Origin: Helicobacter sp. 12S02232-10
GTDB lineage: Bacteria; Campylobacterota; Campylobacteria; Campylobacterales; Helicobacteraceae
Direction: 5' to 3'
Assembly (NCBI RefSeq): GCF_002272895.1
Contig: NZ_MLAQ01000005.1
Location: forward strand, 1 to 64,000
DNA length: 64,000 nt
Below are positions 1-9,412 of the stretch, piece by piece. A model generated the notes under the pieces. The model was not told the origin of the DNA and ran no database searches. It saw only the letters and a program-made list of their open reading frames with translations. The position numbers and the translations under genes were made by a program. The number at the start of each line of letters is the position of its first letter. Position 1 is the first letter of the stretch.

Positions 1-2
1 AA

Positions 3-1070
3 TTGAGTTCAGGAGGGGATGTTCCAAAAGAACGATGGAGCAAGAAAATGACAGACGTATATAAAGTGCCGATATATAGCAATGGAGTAGAAAATGAGGG
101 ATTATATGGTTATACAGATATCCCTCAAATCATAAAACCAAGTGTTACTATTACCGGTAGGGGAACAATTGGAAGTGCTTTTTTAAGAAAACAACCATTT
201 TTCCCAATTATTCGATTAATTTCAGCGACACCTAAAGAATTTTTAAATGTTTCATATTTGTTTTATTGCATTCAAAGCATAAAGTTTAAAGTTCCTAAGT
301 CAGGAATTCCACAACTCACAATTCCAATGGTATCAAATATCAAAATCCCCATCCCACCCATAGAAGTCCAAAATAAAATCGTCCATATATTAGATCAATT
401 CACAGATCTCACAACAGAACTTCAAGCAGAACTTACAGCTAGAAAAAAGCAATACGAATACTACCGCGACCAACTCCTTACAGAATTTCCTAATGGTGTG
501 GAATATAAGAAATTAGGGGAAATAGGTAAAGTCTCTATGTGTAAAAGAATTATGAAGGCTGAAACAAGTCCTATTGGCGATGTACCATTTTATAAAATTG
601 GAACATTTGGAGGCAAAGCAAATGCTTTTATTACGAAAGAAAAATTTGAAGAATACAGAGAAAAGTATTCTTTTCCAAAAAAAGGCGATATACTTATTTC
701 AGCATCAGGAACAATAGGAAAGATGGTAATATATAATGGCGAACCTTCATATTATCAGGATTCAAACATTGTTTGGATAGATAATGATGAAAGTAAGGTA
801 TTGAATAAATGGCTTTATTATTGTTATAAATTAAAACCTTGGCAAGTTTCAACAGGTGGAACTATATCACGATTATATAATGACAATATTGAAAAAGCAA
901 AAATCCCCATCCCACCCATAGAAGTCCAAAATAAAATCGTTGGGATTTTGGATCGATTTGATGCTTTGTGCAATGATCTTTGCATTGGTTTGCCTGCTGA
1001 AATCAATGCACGTCAAAAACAATATGAGTATTATCGGGATCAGTTATTGGCATTTAAGGAGATTGGGTGA
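3..1070 (+). CDS. hsdS: Type I restriction specificity subunit HsdS1 (5' end outside window)
   Basis: DNA-recognition subunit of a type I restriction-modification system; it would direct HsdM (not in the window) and HsdR. The frame is open to the left edge, so the apparent TTG start at base 3 is not real and the N terminus is missing. Visible order: remainder of TRD1 (residues 1-115), central conserved helix region (about 116-162, IPIPPIEVQNKIVHILDQF then ARKKQYEYYRDQLL), TRD2 (about 163-300), and a second conserved region with the same PIPPIEVQNKIVGILDRF motif and a YEYYRDQLLAF ending. The two conserved segments match those of a second hsdS at 13.3-14.4 kb almost exactly at DNA level. There is no homopolymer in its inter-TRD linker (DQLLTEFPNGVEYKKLG), unlike the second copy. 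hsdM is presumably just upstream (inference). Confidence 0.93.
   Translation: MSSGGDVPKERWSKKMTDVYKVPIYSNGVENEGLYGYTDIPQIIKPSVTITGRGTIGSAFLRKQPFFPIIRLISATPKEFLNVSYLFYCIQSIKFKVPKSGIPQLTIPMVSNIKIPIPPIEVQNKIVHILDQFTDLTTELQAELTARKKQYEYYRDQLLTEFPNGVEYKKLGEIGKVSMCKRIMKAETSPIGDVPFYKIGTFGGKANAFITKEKFEEYREKYSFPKKGDILISASGTIGKMVIYNGEPSYYQDSNIVWIDNDESKVLNKWLYYCYKLKPWQVSTGGTISRLYNDNIEKAKIPIPPIEVQNKIVGILDRFDALCNDLCIGLPAEINARQKQYEYYRDQLLAFKEIG
344..476 (+). repeat. hsdS central conserved block, copy in hsdS1
   Basis: This 133-bp block encodes the inter-TRD conserved helices. It recurs at 13715-13859 in hsdS2 with one A/G difference and a 12-bp insertion in the hsdS2 copy. It starts with AATCCCCATCCCACCCATAG, a sequence found four times in the window (344, 902, 13715, 14268), always at the TRD-to-helix junction. 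Confidence 0.9.
902..1046 (+). repeat. hsdS 3' conserved block, 145-bp exact repeat (copy 1)
   Basis: Bases 902-1046 are identical by eye to 14268-14412 at the end of hsdS2, on the same strand 13.4 kb away. The block codes for the C-terminal conserved region. Such identity between paralogues suggests recent gene conversion and would allow exchange of target-recognition domains. Confidence 0.92.
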
Positions 1071-1131
1071 AAGAAGATTGCTAAGAAAATGATAAAAAAT
1101 ATTTTGATACACTCACAAAAAGGAATCATCA

Positions 1132-1608
1132 ATGAACTTGAGCCATATCAATGAAAAAAATCACCCGACAATGGTGGATGTTAGTCTTAAAAATGAAACA
1201 AAACGAGTTGCAATTGCCACCGGAAAAATCACGATGAGTGCCCAAGCTTATCAAGCTGTGATTGAAAATACCGCTCATAAAGGTCCTGTTTTACAAACTG
1301 CCATTATTGCTGCGATTATGGGGGCAAAGAAGACAAGCGATCTGATTCCGATGTGCCATCCTCTGTTTATTTCAGGAGTGGATGTGATGGTAGATCAAGA
1401 TAATGAGAACTATACTTTTATATTGAAATCTATTGTGAAAACAGAGGGGAAAACGGGTGTAGAAATGGAAGCCCTAATGAGTGTAAGTATTGGGCTTTTA
1501 ACGATTTATGATATGGTAAAAGCGATTGATAAGGGAATGGTAATTACTGAAGTGCGATTAGAGTCAAAAAGCGGGGGAAAAAGCGGGGATTATTATTTTA
1601 ACGCTTAA
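1132..1608 (+). CDS. moaC: Cyclic pyranopterin monophosphate synthase MoaC
   Basis: Second step of molybdenum cofactor synthesis, converting the MoaA product to cyclic pyranopterin monophosphate. The 158 residues match the usual family length of about 160. Recognisable segments are the N-terminal [49 protein letters not shown] (lysine and histidine-containing active site region) and the [27 protein letters not shown] block. A Shine-Dalgarno AAGGA precedes the ATG. It lies between hsdS1 and purN. The cofactor would serve the molybdenum- or tungsten-dependent formate dehydrogenase encoded at 35-38 kb (inference). Confidence 0.97.
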   Translation: MNLSHINEKNHPTMVDVSLKNETKRVAIATGKITMSAQAYQAVIENTAHKGPVLQTAIIAAIMGAKKTSDLIPMCHPLFISGVDVMVDQDNENYTFILKSIVKTEGKTGVEMEALMSVSIGLLTIYDMVKAIDKGMVITEVRLESKSGGKSGDYYFNA

Positions 1609-1614
1609 AAGTTT

Positions 1615-1620
1615 TATGAT
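1615..1620 (+). promoter_or_regulatory. Candidate -10 box for purN
   Basis: TATGAT lies about 39 nt before the purN start and just after the moaC stop codon. It fits an extended A/T-rich Helicobacter sigma-70 type promoter. No clear -35 box was seen, as is usual in this group. Confidence 0.4.
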
Positions 1621-1658
1621 AAAATGAGCGTCCCAAAACGTTTGCAGCAAGGCAAAAA

Positions 1659-2270
1659 TTGAGAAAAATAAATTTAGTGATTCTTTTTAGTGGCAATGGA
1701 AGCAATATGCAAAATATTATCCAAAGCTTCCATAATAAAGAGTTTGTTCAAGACTCTAAAAAAAATGTAATTACAAATATTACATCTTGCGTGAGCAATA
1801 ATCCTGATGCTTATGGAGTTTTTCGGTGTAGAGAATTAGGCATAAAATGTGAGATTTTGCCTCATAAAGATTTTAAAAACAGAGAAGAATTTGATAAGGC
1901 ACTTCTTGGACTTGTTCAAAGATATAGCCCTGATTTAGTGATATTGGCAGGATTTATGCGTATTTTAACCCCTGTTTTTACCTCTCAAATCAAGTGTATT
2001 AATATCCATCCCTCGCTTTTGCCTCAGCACAAGGGAGCAAATGCTATTAAAGACACTTATGATTCAGATGATGAGCAAGGAGGTGTGAGTGTGCATTGGG
2101 TGAATGATGTTTTGGACGGCGGAGAAATTATTTTGCAAGATTCTATCCCAAAAATTTCGGGGGAAAGTTTTGAATCTTTTGAGAAAAGAATCCATTCTCT
2201 AGAATACTCATTATATCCCCAAGCTATTCTTCAAGTCTTAAATTTGACATCGGTTATTAAAAATGGATAA
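1659..2270 (+). CDS. purN: Phosphoribosylglycinamide formyltransferase PurN
   Basis: Transfers a formyl group from 10-formyltetrahydrofolate to GAR in de novo purine synthesis. The 203 residues include the N-terminal LVILFSGNGSNMQNII nucleotide-binding loop and the catalytic region CINIHPSLLPQHKGANA (Asn/His) followed by VLDGGEIILQ (Asp). The start is probably TTG at 1659 with AAGG six nt upstream; no in-frame ATG gives the full N-terminal motif. Its end overlaps the next gene by 8 nt. purH and purM are elsewhere in this window, so the pathway is present but dispersed. Confidence 0.95.
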   Translation: MRKINLVILFSGNGSNMQNIIQSFHNKEFVQDSKKNVITNITSCVSNNPDAYGVFRCRELGIKCEILPHKDFKNREEFDKALLGLVQRYSPDLVILAGFMRILTPVFTSQIKCINIHPSLLPQHKGANAIKDTYDSDDEQGGVSVHWVNDVLDGGEIILQDSIPKISGESFESFEKRIHSLEYSLYPQAILQVLNLTSVIKNG

Positions 2271-3432
2271 TTTATTTACATTTGCGATTGTTGCAATTTT
2301 AATTTTGATCGCTCCATATATCAGCAAAATAACAAAAATACCCGTTGTTGTTGTTGAGATAATGTTGGGGGCTTTGGGCTATTATTTTGGAATTTTTAAA
2401 CATTCTGAGGGGTTTAATGTTGTTGCTGAAGTAGGATTTTTGTTTTTAATGTTTTTGTGTGGTATGGAGGTTGATTTACGCGGGTTCAAACAGCTTGGTA
2501 AGGATTTTTTAAAAAAAGCTGGCGTTTATTTTCTTGTTTTGTATGTGGTGGCAACATCGGCGGTTTTGATTTTAAAACTTCCTCCTATTTATATAGCAGC
2601 TTTTCCTGTAATGAGTTTGGGTATGATTATGGCTCTTATTAAAGATTACGGGAAAAATATGCCGTGGTTGGATTTGGCTCTTAAAATCGGAGTTGTCGGG
2701 GAGCTTGTCAGTATAGCTGTTTTGGTGATTATAAATGGTTCTTATTCTTATGGTCTTACTATTGATCTTTATAAAACTTTAGCTGTTTTGTTGTTATTTT
2801 TAATTGTTATCATAGGTTTATTTCAAATAGGAAAAATTTTATTTTGGTGGTTTCCAAATCTGAAGCTTTTCATTATGCCCTATAATGATGAAAATAATCA
2901 AGACATACGCTTTAGTATGATGTTATTTTTTGGGCTTATAGTCATTGTAATGTGGTTGCATTTGGAAATAGTTTTAGGGGCTTTTTTGGCAGGTATGATT
3001 GTAGCGACCTTTTTCCCTTATAAGCACGAATTAGTGCATAAGCTCAATGATATCGGGTTTGGTTTTTTTGTTCCGTTGTTTTTTGTCCACGTGGGCTCTA
3101 CTTTGGATCTGTCTTTGGTTTTTCATACCCCAAGTTTGCTTGTTCACGGGGCATTTATCGTTATTGGGATGATTTTATTACGTTTGTTTTCAGCCACAAT
3201 TGCTTTTAGAAACTATTTTAAAAGTGCTAAAAATACCGTATTGTTTGCTTTAAGCGATTCGATGCCTTTGACATTTTTGGTTGCTACGGCTGCGTTGGGC
3301 TTACAATTGGGGGCTATGAACCAAAATACTTATTACGCATTTTTATTAGCAGCGGTTTTTGAAGGGGTGGTATTTACAATCTTGATCAAGATAGTTTATA
3401 CCTTTTGGAAATCTTGCCCTAAGCCGAGCTAA
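2263..3432 (+). CDS. Cation/proton antiporter, CPA2/Kef-type membrane protein
   Basis: Predicted inner-membrane monovalent cation/H+ antiporter of 389 residues with about 11-12 hydrophobic segments throughout. The N-terminal pattern (PYISKITKIPVVVVEIMLGAL, then VAEVGFLFLMFLCGMEVDL) is characteristic of the Na+/H+ exchanger domain of Kef-type proteins. No C-terminal TrkA-N (RCK) nucleotide-binding domain is present, so it is a membrane-domain-only member. It overlaps purN by 8 nt, suggesting translational coupling. The transported ion (K+ or Na+) cannot be read from the sequence. Confidence 0.85.
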   Translation: MDNLFTFAIVAILILIAPYISKITKIPVVVVEIMLGALGYYFGIFKHSEGFNVVAEVGFLFLMFLCGMEVDLRGFKQLGKDFLKKAGVYFLVLYVVATSAVLILKLPPIYIAAFPVMSLGMIMALIKDYGKNMPWLDLALKIGVVGELVSIAVLVIINGSYSYGLTIDLYKTLAVLLLFLIVIIGLFQIGKILFWWFPNLKLFIMPYNDENNQDIRFSMMLFFGLIVIVMWLHLEIVLGAFLAGMIVATFFPYKHELVHKLNDIGFGFFVPLFFVHVGSTLDLSLVFHTPSLLVHGAFIVIGMILLRLFSATIAFRNYFKSAKNTVLFALSDSMPLTFLVATAALGLQLGAMNQNTYYAFLLAAVFEGVVFTILIKIVYTFWKSCPKPS

Positions 3433-3438
3433 TTTTGC

Positions 3439-4116
3439 TTATCTTTTTTGAATGTTGATATCGAATTGATGCGTTTCGTTTTTTAAGGTTATTTTTAAGC
3501 GAATCATCCCAGCTTTGATATATTTTGGACTTATAGCTACAAACCCTCCTTTAGCTTTTCCTTCGATGCTTAGAGTTGTTTTTCTCAGATAATTTGCTGC
3601 CATTATTTTACGGGCTTGTCTTTGTTCTTGCATCATTTGTTGGGCTTGCATATCGTCTATGATAAAAGGATTAAACAGCATATTGTATGCTAAAAATCCC
3701 CCGCGCCCATAATAAAATATTGGGGTAATTATGTTTGTATTTACTGCTGTGGTTGGGGTTGGAATGCTGAATTCTTGCAAAATGTCCGTAAAATCATAAT
3801 TTGAATCTAAGATTTGTCTGTAGGTTAGAACTTGGAGATTTTGCCCATTTTGAGAAGCTTTCAGATTGGTCGTATCAAATAAAACATCCTCGCCTTTCAA
3901 AATCTGCGCGCCTATATAGATTACAAGCGGGGGATTGCTAAGTCCTCCGAGTCTGTGTTGAGAGATTTCTATTTGAACTTTTGAGTCGGGTTGGGTGGAA
4001 TCAATAATTTCAACGCCTTTATCGTAACGATCGATATTTTGAGGAATAATGTTATAACTGGCACAGCCCCCACAAATCAAGAGGAAGAATAAAGGGATTA
4101 AAAAAGTTTTTTTCAT
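3439..4116 (-). CDS. Putative outer-membrane lipoprotein of unknown function
   Basis: 225 residues. The N terminus MKKTFLIPLFFLLICGGCAS has a basic start, a hydrophobic core and a cysteine at position 18 in a lipobox-like setting, so lipidation is likely. The rest is polar, with a Gln/Met-rich stretch (DMQAQQMMQEQRQARK, about residue 155-170) and a beta-rich C-terminal part. I do not recognise the family. It is convergent with the antiporter gene, only 6 nt away. Function unknown; envelope location is inferred from the signal alone. Confidence 0.7.
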   Translation of the reverse strand: MKKTFLIPLFFLLICGGCASYNIIPQNIDRYDKGVEIIDSTQPDSKVQIEISQHRLGGLSNPPLVIYIGAQILKGEDVLFDTTNLKASQNGQNLQVLTYRQILDSNYDFTDILQEFSIPTPTTAVNTNIITPIFYYGRGGFLAYNMLFNPFIIDDMQAQQMMQEQRQARKIMAANYLRKTTLSIEGKAKGGFVAISPKYIKAGMIRLKITLKNETHQFDINIQKR

Positions 4117-4146
4117 TTCATTTTCCTATATTTTTTGAGAATTGTA

Positions 4147-4524
4147 TTATAAGGATTTAAATGTCCAAAGCTTATTGAAGCAATAGCCACTTATTGTGTA
4201 GAAAATTCCTGCAATGATTTGAGAAATGTAAGGATTAATGTAAAATATTCTATATAATAGGAATAAAATAGCAATATTAATTAAATAAATAATTCCTGTT
4301 ACTATCAAAAATCGAATAAAATCTTTCTTATGTGAATTTTTAGATTTAAAAGTGATGGATTTATTTAAAAAATATGAGCATATAAAACCGCACGCATAAC
4401 CTGATAAGTTTGACAATTCCGCATTTACTCCAAGAAACATCAAGAGGAAAATAATACCAAATCCAATAATGGTATTGATACCTCCGACTAGAAGATACAA
4501 GATAAAAGAATTGGAATATTTCAT
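4147..4524 (-). CDS. gtrA: GtrA-family small membrane protein (putative polyprenyl-linked sugar flippase)
   Basis: 125 residues with four hydrophobic segments and the GtrA-family pattern: YLLVGGINTIIGFGIIFLLM at the N terminus, YACGFICSYFLNKSITFKSK in the middle and GYCFNKLWTFKS at the end. Family members are proposed to flip bactoprenol-linked glucose across the inner membrane and usually pair with a GtrB glycosyltransferase. A GtrB-like gene lies just upstream on the same strand, 111 nt away. The third, serotype-specific Gtr enzyme is not seen nearby. Confidence 0.85.
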   Translation of the reverse strand: MKYSNSFILYLLVGGINTIIGFGIIFLLMFLGVNAELSNLSGYACGFICSYFLNKSITFKSKNSHKKDFIRFLIVTGIIYLINIAILFLLYRIFYINPYISQIIAGIFYTISGYCFNKLWTFKSL

Positions 4525-4562
4525 AAAGATAAAATTCAGCGATTTTTTCTATTTTTATCTTT
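4525..4562. other. Inverted repeat between gtrB and gtrA
   Basis: AAAGATAAAA (4525-4534) and TTTTATCTTT (4553-4562) are perfect 10-nt arms around an 18-nt loop, immediately upstream of the gtrA start codon. It could be a weak hairpin in the gtrB-gtrA transcript or a protein-binding site. Base pairing is A/U-rich, so stability is low. Confidence 0.35.
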
Positions 4563-4635
4563 AAAGCATTTTATTTTCAACTCATTTTCAATAATAGTGT
4601 CTTGATAAGAGGATTTATCGCATAAATTTTTCATC

Positions 4636-5700
4636 TTATTCCTTAGGGGTTGCGATGGATGATTTTTTATGGATAGGGTTTGAGTTTTCTAAATTTTTTT
4701 TGTTTTGAATAACAGATTCTATTAGATAAAGGGGTCGATGTTTTGTTTCCGAATAGATTTTACCGATATATTCACCGATAACTCCCATCGCCAAAAGCTG
4801 TACGCCTCCTAGAAAATATAAGGGTAGGGCGATAGATGCCCAACCTGGTATGATTTGATTTGTAAAAAGAGCAATATACAGGCTATAAATTCCTAATAAA
4901 AAACTGATGATAAAAATCAAAATTCCTATGATGCTGATTAAGTGAAGTGGTCGGGTGCTAAAACTTGTGACACCATCAATTGCCAAAGAAAGCATTTTGC
5001 TCAAAGAGTATTTTGAGATACCAAGAGTTCGAGGTTTGACATCAAAATAAAGATAATCTGTCTTGAAACCAAGTTCTAAAATTAAGCCTCTTAAAAAAAT
5101 ATTGCTTTCTTTAAATTTTATTAATTTTTTTAAAGCTTTAGAGCCTAGAAGTCTGTAATCAGCGTGATTTGGTATGATAGGAGTGCCAAATATTTTCATT
5201 ATATGATAAAAGCTTAAGGCACTGAATTTTTTAAATATACCATCACTTTTTCTATCGTTGCGAATCCCGATTACAATTTCAGATCCTTGATTGTATTTAT
5301 CGATAAATTCTGGGATTTTTTCTATGTCTTGTTGGAGATCGCAATCAATGGTAATGCAGCAATCACATCGCTTGTTTGCATACTTAAGTCCGGCAAGAAG
5401 TGCTTTTTGATGTCCATAATTTTTTGTGAGTTTGATGATTGTGCAATAAGGGGTGTTTTTGGCATAATCTTGCAAGAGTAGAAAACTTTTATCTGCACTA
5501 CCATCATCCACGCATATAATATAGCTTTCAGGAGCAATGAGCTTTGAATTTTTGAGTTCAAAGAGCTTGTTTTGTAGGGTTTTAAGACTTTCTATAATGA
5601 GATTTTCTTCATTATAACAAGGCACAATGAGTGCCATTAATGGAATTTTGCCCCCCCCCCCCATAGGTTTAATCTGTCCATAAAACATTCCTTTATACAA
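4636..5700 (-). CDS. gtrB: GtrB-like family 2 glycosyltransferase, phase-variable
   Basis: Predicted polyprenyl-phosphate glycosyltransferase of about 340 residues. The GT-A fold starts at MALIVPCYNEENLI; the metal-binding DxD is in ITIDCDLQQDIEKIPEFI, followed by PNHADYRLLGSKAL. Two C-terminal transmembrane segments (about residues 250-275 and 285-310) fit the GtrB/DPM1 group. A 12-G tract (coding strand; 5651-5662) lies at the extreme 5' end. With 12 G the frame is open from ATG 5688, whose AAAGGA abuts the start codon. The ATG at 5681, with the same AAAGGA seven nt upstream, reads into a stop just after the tract and would need 10 or 13 G. A start after the tract (ATG of MALIVP) is also possible. 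It probably modifies LPS or another glycan together with GtrA. Confidence 0.88.
   Translation of the reverse strand: MYKGMFYGQIKPMGGGGKIPLMALIVPCYNEENLIIESLKTLQNKLFELKNSKLIAPESYIICVDDGSADKSFLLLQDYAKNTPYCTIIKLTKNYGHQKALLAGLKYANKRCDCCITIDCDLQQDIEKIPEFIDKYNQGSEIVIGIRNDRKSDGIFKKFSALSFYHIMKIFGTPIIPNHADYRLLGSKALKKLIKFKESNIFLRGLILELGFKTDYLYFDVKPRTLGISKYSLSKMLSLAIDGVTSFSTRPLHLISIIGILIFIISFLLGIYSLYIALFTNQIIPGWASIALPLYFLGGVQLLAMGVIGEYIGKIYSETKHRPLYLIESVIQNKKNLENSNPIHKKSSIATPKE
5651..5662. repeat. Poly-C/poly-G tract (12 nt), gtrB contingency tract
   Basis: Twelve consecutive C on the + strand, i.e. G12 in the gtrB coding strand, next to the start codons. Long homopolymeric G/C tracts in Helicobacter and Campylobacter genes are established sites of slipped-strand phase variation. 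Confidence 0.93.
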
Positions 5701-5740
5701 CTTATACTAAATGTAGCATAATTGAAATTTATAATTTTCA

Positions 5741-5746
5741 ATTATA
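5741..5746 (-). promoter_or_regulatory. Candidate -10 box for gtrB
   Basis: On the minus strand this reads TATAAT, about 40-60 nt upstream of the possible gtrB starts. It sits inside an A/T-rich inverted repeat (AATTGAAA ... TTTCAATT, 5720-5743 region). No clear -35 box is visible. Confidence 0.45.
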
Positions 5747-5787
5747 GCTTGTATTGTTTAAAAGTATCATAAATCAATGATTTGCAT

Positions 5788-6018
5788 TTATTGAAATAAA
5801 AAACTTTTTTTGGTTCTTAGTCTTTCGATGACTTCAATCATCTCTTTTTGCCCATAAGGCTTATCTTCATCAATTGTATCGATTTCTTCCAAGTAAGCAT
5901 CGATAGCTTTTTGAATATTTTCAGGCTTGACTCCAGCAAAATGGAGCGCAACCCCAAGCATATCAATGATTTCTAAGGCAAGCTCTTCAAGTTCTATATC
6001 ATCAATTTTTTGTTTCAT
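5788..6018 (-). CDS. Conserved-looking small hypothetical protein
   Basis: 76 residues, acidic and predicted alpha-helical (EELALEIIDMLGVALHFAGV, then KAIDAYLEEIDTIDE), ending in a basic patch. No recognised domain, signal peptide or cysteine. Its ATG overlaps the stop of the upstream DHH gene in an ATGA arrangement, so it is translationally coupled and real rather than a shadow frame. The role is unknown; it is probably cytoplasmic. Confidence 0.7.
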   Translation of the reverse strand: MKQKIDDIELEELALEIIDMLGVALHFAGVKPENIQKAIDAYLEEIDTIDEDKPYGQKEMIEVIERLRTKKSFLFQ

Positions 6019-7112
6019 ATTCCCTTCCTTTCTCTTGAGTTTTGAAAAATTTGTTCGATTTGACTTTTGATATCTTCATATAAAAAGCTTTCTTTAAAGC
6101 CCTCTATTTTTCCGCCGGAAGCATTTTTATGACCTCCTCCGTTAAAAAACTCTTTGCTCATAGCACTAACATCGCATTTTCCATTTGAGCGCATACTAAC
6201 GTTTCCTCTAGGATTGACGTCGATATAAAAATCAAATTCGGGATTTTGATTTAAAAATAAATTTGCCAATACGCTGATGCCCCCCATTGAATAGCTTAAG
6301 AATCCTTTTTTATCCCCGCAATCTAGAGTGCATTGATCTTTTTTTGCTGATAATAATTTTACTTGCGCATTTGAAGCAATATTATCCATTGTAGAAGTAT
6401 CAGGATTGCCCCCTAGTGCGATTTTTTTAAGTCTGAAAATTTCATTGTCAAATAAAATTTCACCATTTTCTTGCTGGAGGTAATTTTTAGCTTGTTTGAG
6501 CAATTGCAGTTTGTAATCTCTATGCTCAGTATCAAACATAAAACGATTGAGTTCGTTAGAGTTTGAAATCATACTCATAGCGACTTTTCCAAACTCAAAA
6601 CCAAAGCCGTTTTCTTTCCAAATATCTACAGAATTGATCATTTCTACCATCGGAGTAAGCCAATCTTTATCTTGAGGTTTTAAAAGGGGATAATTTTGTT
6701 GGAGGGTTTCATATGTGATTTTGGTTGCGCAACGATTGATGTCTAGATAATACCAATGGTAAATTTTTGCGGATTCTTCGCCACTAATATGGTGATCAAG
6801 TAGAGTGATTTGTATATCTTTTCCATTAAGACGCATTTCATCAACTCTTTCTTGGAGGTATCTTGATTCTGAAGAGGAGAGATTAAGATCTGTGATTAAG
6901 ATAAGAAATTTATTATGTGTTTTGAAATGAAATTTATCTTCAAGTCGGGATTCTAAAGAATGATTGATATTATTGAGAATGGCATTAATTCTTGCAAGGA
7001 CTTCTTTGCCGTAATTGGCATTATAGAAGTAAATATTTTGAAAAAAATGTCTGGATATGAGCTGACAGCCGTAGCCGTCAAGATCAATGTGGGATAAATG
7101 ATGGACTTGCAT
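6015..7112 (-). CDS. DHH/DHHA1 family phosphoesterase
   Basis: 365 residues. Motifs of the DHH superfamily appear in order: SHIDLDGYGC near the N terminus (DxD metal site), LITDLNLSSSESR (second Asp), LLDHHISGEES (DHH signature, about residue 105) and NSVDIWKENGFG. The C-terminal DHHA1 domain ends in FFNGGGHKNASGG. Family members include RecJ, NrnA nanoRNases and cyclic dinucleotide phosphodiesterases; the sequence alone does not settle the substrate. It lies directly downstream of flhA (1 nt gap), the same order as I recall in H. pylori. Confidence 0.85.
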   Translation of the reverse strand: MQVHHLSHIDLDGYGCQLISRHFFQNIYFYNANYGKEVLARINAILNNINHSLESRLEDKFHFKTHNKFLILITDLNLSSSESRYLQERVDEMRLNGKDIQITLLDHHISGEESAKIYHWYYLDINRCATKITYETLQQNYPLLKPQDKDWLTPMVEMINSVDIWKENGFGFEFGKVAMSMISNSNELNRFMFDTEHRDYKLQLLKQAKNYLQQENGEILFDNEIFRLKKIALGGNPDTSTMDNIASNAQVKLLSAKKDQCTLDCGDKKGFLSYSMGGISVLANLFLNQNPEFDFYIDVNPRGNVSMRSNGKCDVSAMSKEFFNGGGHKNASGGKIEGFKESFLYEDIKSQIEQIFQNSRERKGI

Positions 7113-7113
7113 T

Positions 7114-9336
7114 TTACTCCTTAAAGTTAATGTTGATATTACCTAATACTTCGTATTTTGCATTAGTATCAAGCTCGGCGTGGCTAAGGACAATTAAATC
7201 AAGCTTGAATTGTTCCATTTTGTTTGCCAAAGGGCGTCTGAGTTCAGGATCTACAATCAGAATTACGGGTGCTATACCTTTTTGAAGCACTTTCATCGAT
7301 TCTTCACTGATAGTTTCGATAAGTTTTTGCATTTCGTTGGCATTTAGCAAAAGCGTTTTTCCTGAGGGCTGCTCTTTGAGTTTGCCCAAAAGATATTGTT
7401 CGGAATTTGTCGATAAGGTCAAAAGTTTTAAATTGCCATCTTCAGATTTAAAAATATTTGTAATCACGCGTGCAAGTTTGGCACGAACCTGTTCGGTGAT
7501 GATGGCAACGTCATTTTGTACTAATGGGGCTATATCGGTGATGGTTTCAAGAATGGTGAGCATATCTCGAATAGGGATTTTTTCGTGCAAAAGTTCTTGA
7601 AGTACCGATCGGATAACACCAGTAGGGATTTTTTTAGCTTCATCAATGATGGCAGGATAATCTTTTGCAAGTCTGTCCATTAGGGATTTTACTTCATCTT
7701 TGGTAATGAATTCCTCAGCATAATTTTTGACTAACTCACTCATATGGGTTGCAATTACTGTGGAAGGGTCAATAATGGTATAACCTTGAATGATTGCTTC
7801 TTCTTTGTCTTTAGGTTCAATCCATAGCGCATCCATTCCAAAGGCGGGCTCTTTGGTAGGAATTCCCTCAATCTCTTTGCCTACAAAACCCGTATTCATC
7901 GCTAGGAATTTATCGGGCATAACGCTTCCTTCGCCGATAACAATGCCTTTGAGTTTGATTTCATAGTAGGTTGGGGGAAGCTGTAGATTATCTCGTATGC
8001 GGATTTGGGGCATTAAAAATCCATAGTCAGCAGCAATTTTTTTTCTGATTCCTCTGACTCTTTCAAGTAAATCGCCACCTTGTTTGACATCTGCAAGTCC
8101 GATAAGCTGATAGCCGAGTGCAAGTTCAAGAAGTTCAATTTTAAGAACTTCATCAATTGCCTTTTCTTCTTCTTTTTTGATTTCTTCAAGTGTTTTTTGT
8201 TGTTTTGTTGCTGGAGTATGCGAAGCTAAGGCAGGATCTTGGGTAGTATCTTCTTCGCTTGAAGAAAGATCCATATCCATTTTTTTTCCAAGCCATTTTT
8301 CAAACGCCGAGAAAAGATTTTTTTTATCCTCACGCGATATGAGCCAAGCAATAAACAAAAATAAACATCCCACAAAGCCAAGTGAAAAAGTCGGGAGACC
8401 TGGAACTGTTGCAAATAAAAGCAATATAGAGCCAACAATAATAAGCGTTTTGCTTTTGTTGGTGAGTTGGGTGATGAGTTTTGAAGCAAAATTCTCTTCT
8501 TCTCCTTGCGTGGTTCTAGTCGCTACAATACCTGTGGCTGTAGCAATGATAAGGGCAGGAATTTGACCGACTAAGCCATCACCAATGGTTAAAATCGTAA
8601 AAGTGGAAGCACTATAAGCGATACTCATATCTTTTTGAAATATCCCCACCAAAAAACCGCCGATTATATTGATAAGCGTGATGATAATGGAAGCAATTGC
8701 ATCTCCTTTGACAAATTTGCTTGCTCCATCCATTGCGCCATAAAAATCGGCTTCTTGAGTTAGGGCGGCACGGCGATTTTTGGCTTCTTCATTATCAATC
8801 AATCCTGAATTTAAATCCGCATCAATCGCCATTTGTTTTCCAGGCATTGCATCAAGAGCAAATCTTGCTCTAACTTCTGTAACGCGAGTAGAGCCGTTAG
8901 TAACAACCAATAAATTGACAAGCACAAGGATAGTAAAGATAATCGTTCCAATAACATAATTTCCGCCGACGGTAAATTCTCCAAATGCTGCAATGATATC
9001 GCTTACGGCTTCAGGACCTTTATAGCCTTCAGTAAGGATCATTCTAGTCGTGGCAACATTGAGTGCGAGGCGATAAAGTGTTACGATTAAAAGCAAGGTT
9101 GGAAATGCAGAAAAATCAGTCGGTTTAGTGATGTATAAACCGATTAAAATAATCAAAACTGATAATGCGATGGAAATCGTCAGAAGAAAATCCAACAAGA
9201 AAGGCGGGAGGGGGACAATGATGATAGCAAGTATTGCAATCACAAATACGACAACCGTCAAATCTTTTGATTCGGTCAATTGTCGAAAAAACGGAACGAT
9301 TTTTTTGATTGCGTTTTTTTGTCTTTCTGAAGCCAC
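7114..9336 (-). CDS. flhA: Flagellar type III export gate protein FlhA
   Basis: 740 residues, typical for FlhA. It forms the export gate of the flagellar type III secretion apparatus. The N-terminal half has about eight transmembrane segments; the conserved cytoplasmic FHIPEP-type loop is seen as [20 protein letters not shown] followed by EEAKNRR. The C-terminal half is the soluble FlhA-C domain that docks chaperone-substrate complexes. The likely start is GTG (VASERQKN...) with a weak ribosome site. It is divergent from rpsO and followed by the DHH gene. Confidence 0.97.
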   Translation of the reverse strand: MASERQKNAIKKIVPFFRQLTESKDLTVVVFVIAILAIIIVPLPPFLLDFLLTISIALSVLIILIGLYITKPTDFSAFPTLLLIVTLYRLALNVATTRMILTEGYKGPEAVSDIIAAFGEFTVGGNYVIGTIIFTILVLVNLLVVTNGSTRVTEVRARFALDAMPGKQMAIDADLNSGLIDNEEAKNRRAALTQEADFYGAMDGASKFVKGDAIASIIITLINIIGGFLVGIFQKDMSIAYSASTFTILTIGDGLVGQIPALIIATATGIVATRTTQGEEENFASKLITQLTNKSKTLIIVGSILLLFATVPGLPTFSLGFVGCLFLFIAWLISREDKKNLFSAFEKWLGKKMDMDLSSSEEDTTQDPALASHTPATKQQKTLEEIKKEEEKAIDEVLKIELLELALGYQLIGLADVKQGGDLLERVRGIRKKIAADYGFLMPQIRIRDNLQLPPTYYEIKLKGIVIGEGSVMPDKFLAMNTGFVGKEIEGIPTKEPAFGMDALWIEPKDKEEAIIQGYTIIDPSTVIATHMSELVKNYAEEFITKDEVKSLMDRLAKDYPAIIDEAKKIPTGVIRSVLQELLHEKIPIRDMLTILETITDIAPLVQNDVAIITEQVRAKLARVITNIFKSEDGNLKLLTLSTNSEQYLLGKLKEQPSGKTLLLNANEMQKLIETISEESMKVLQKGIAPVILIVDPELRRPLANKMEQFKLDLIVLSHAELDTNAKYEVLGNININFKE

Positions 9337-9412
9337 TTGCGCATATGCCTTTATTGGGTAAAATTCTTTTGAGATTCTACAATTTTTAATGTAAAAATTT
9401 GCTTTTTTAATG

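Noticed and set aside
8177-8566. 129-codon open frame antisense to flhA
   Set aside because: Shadow of FlhA coding sequence: composition is Ser/Ile-rich with no start signal or known domain.
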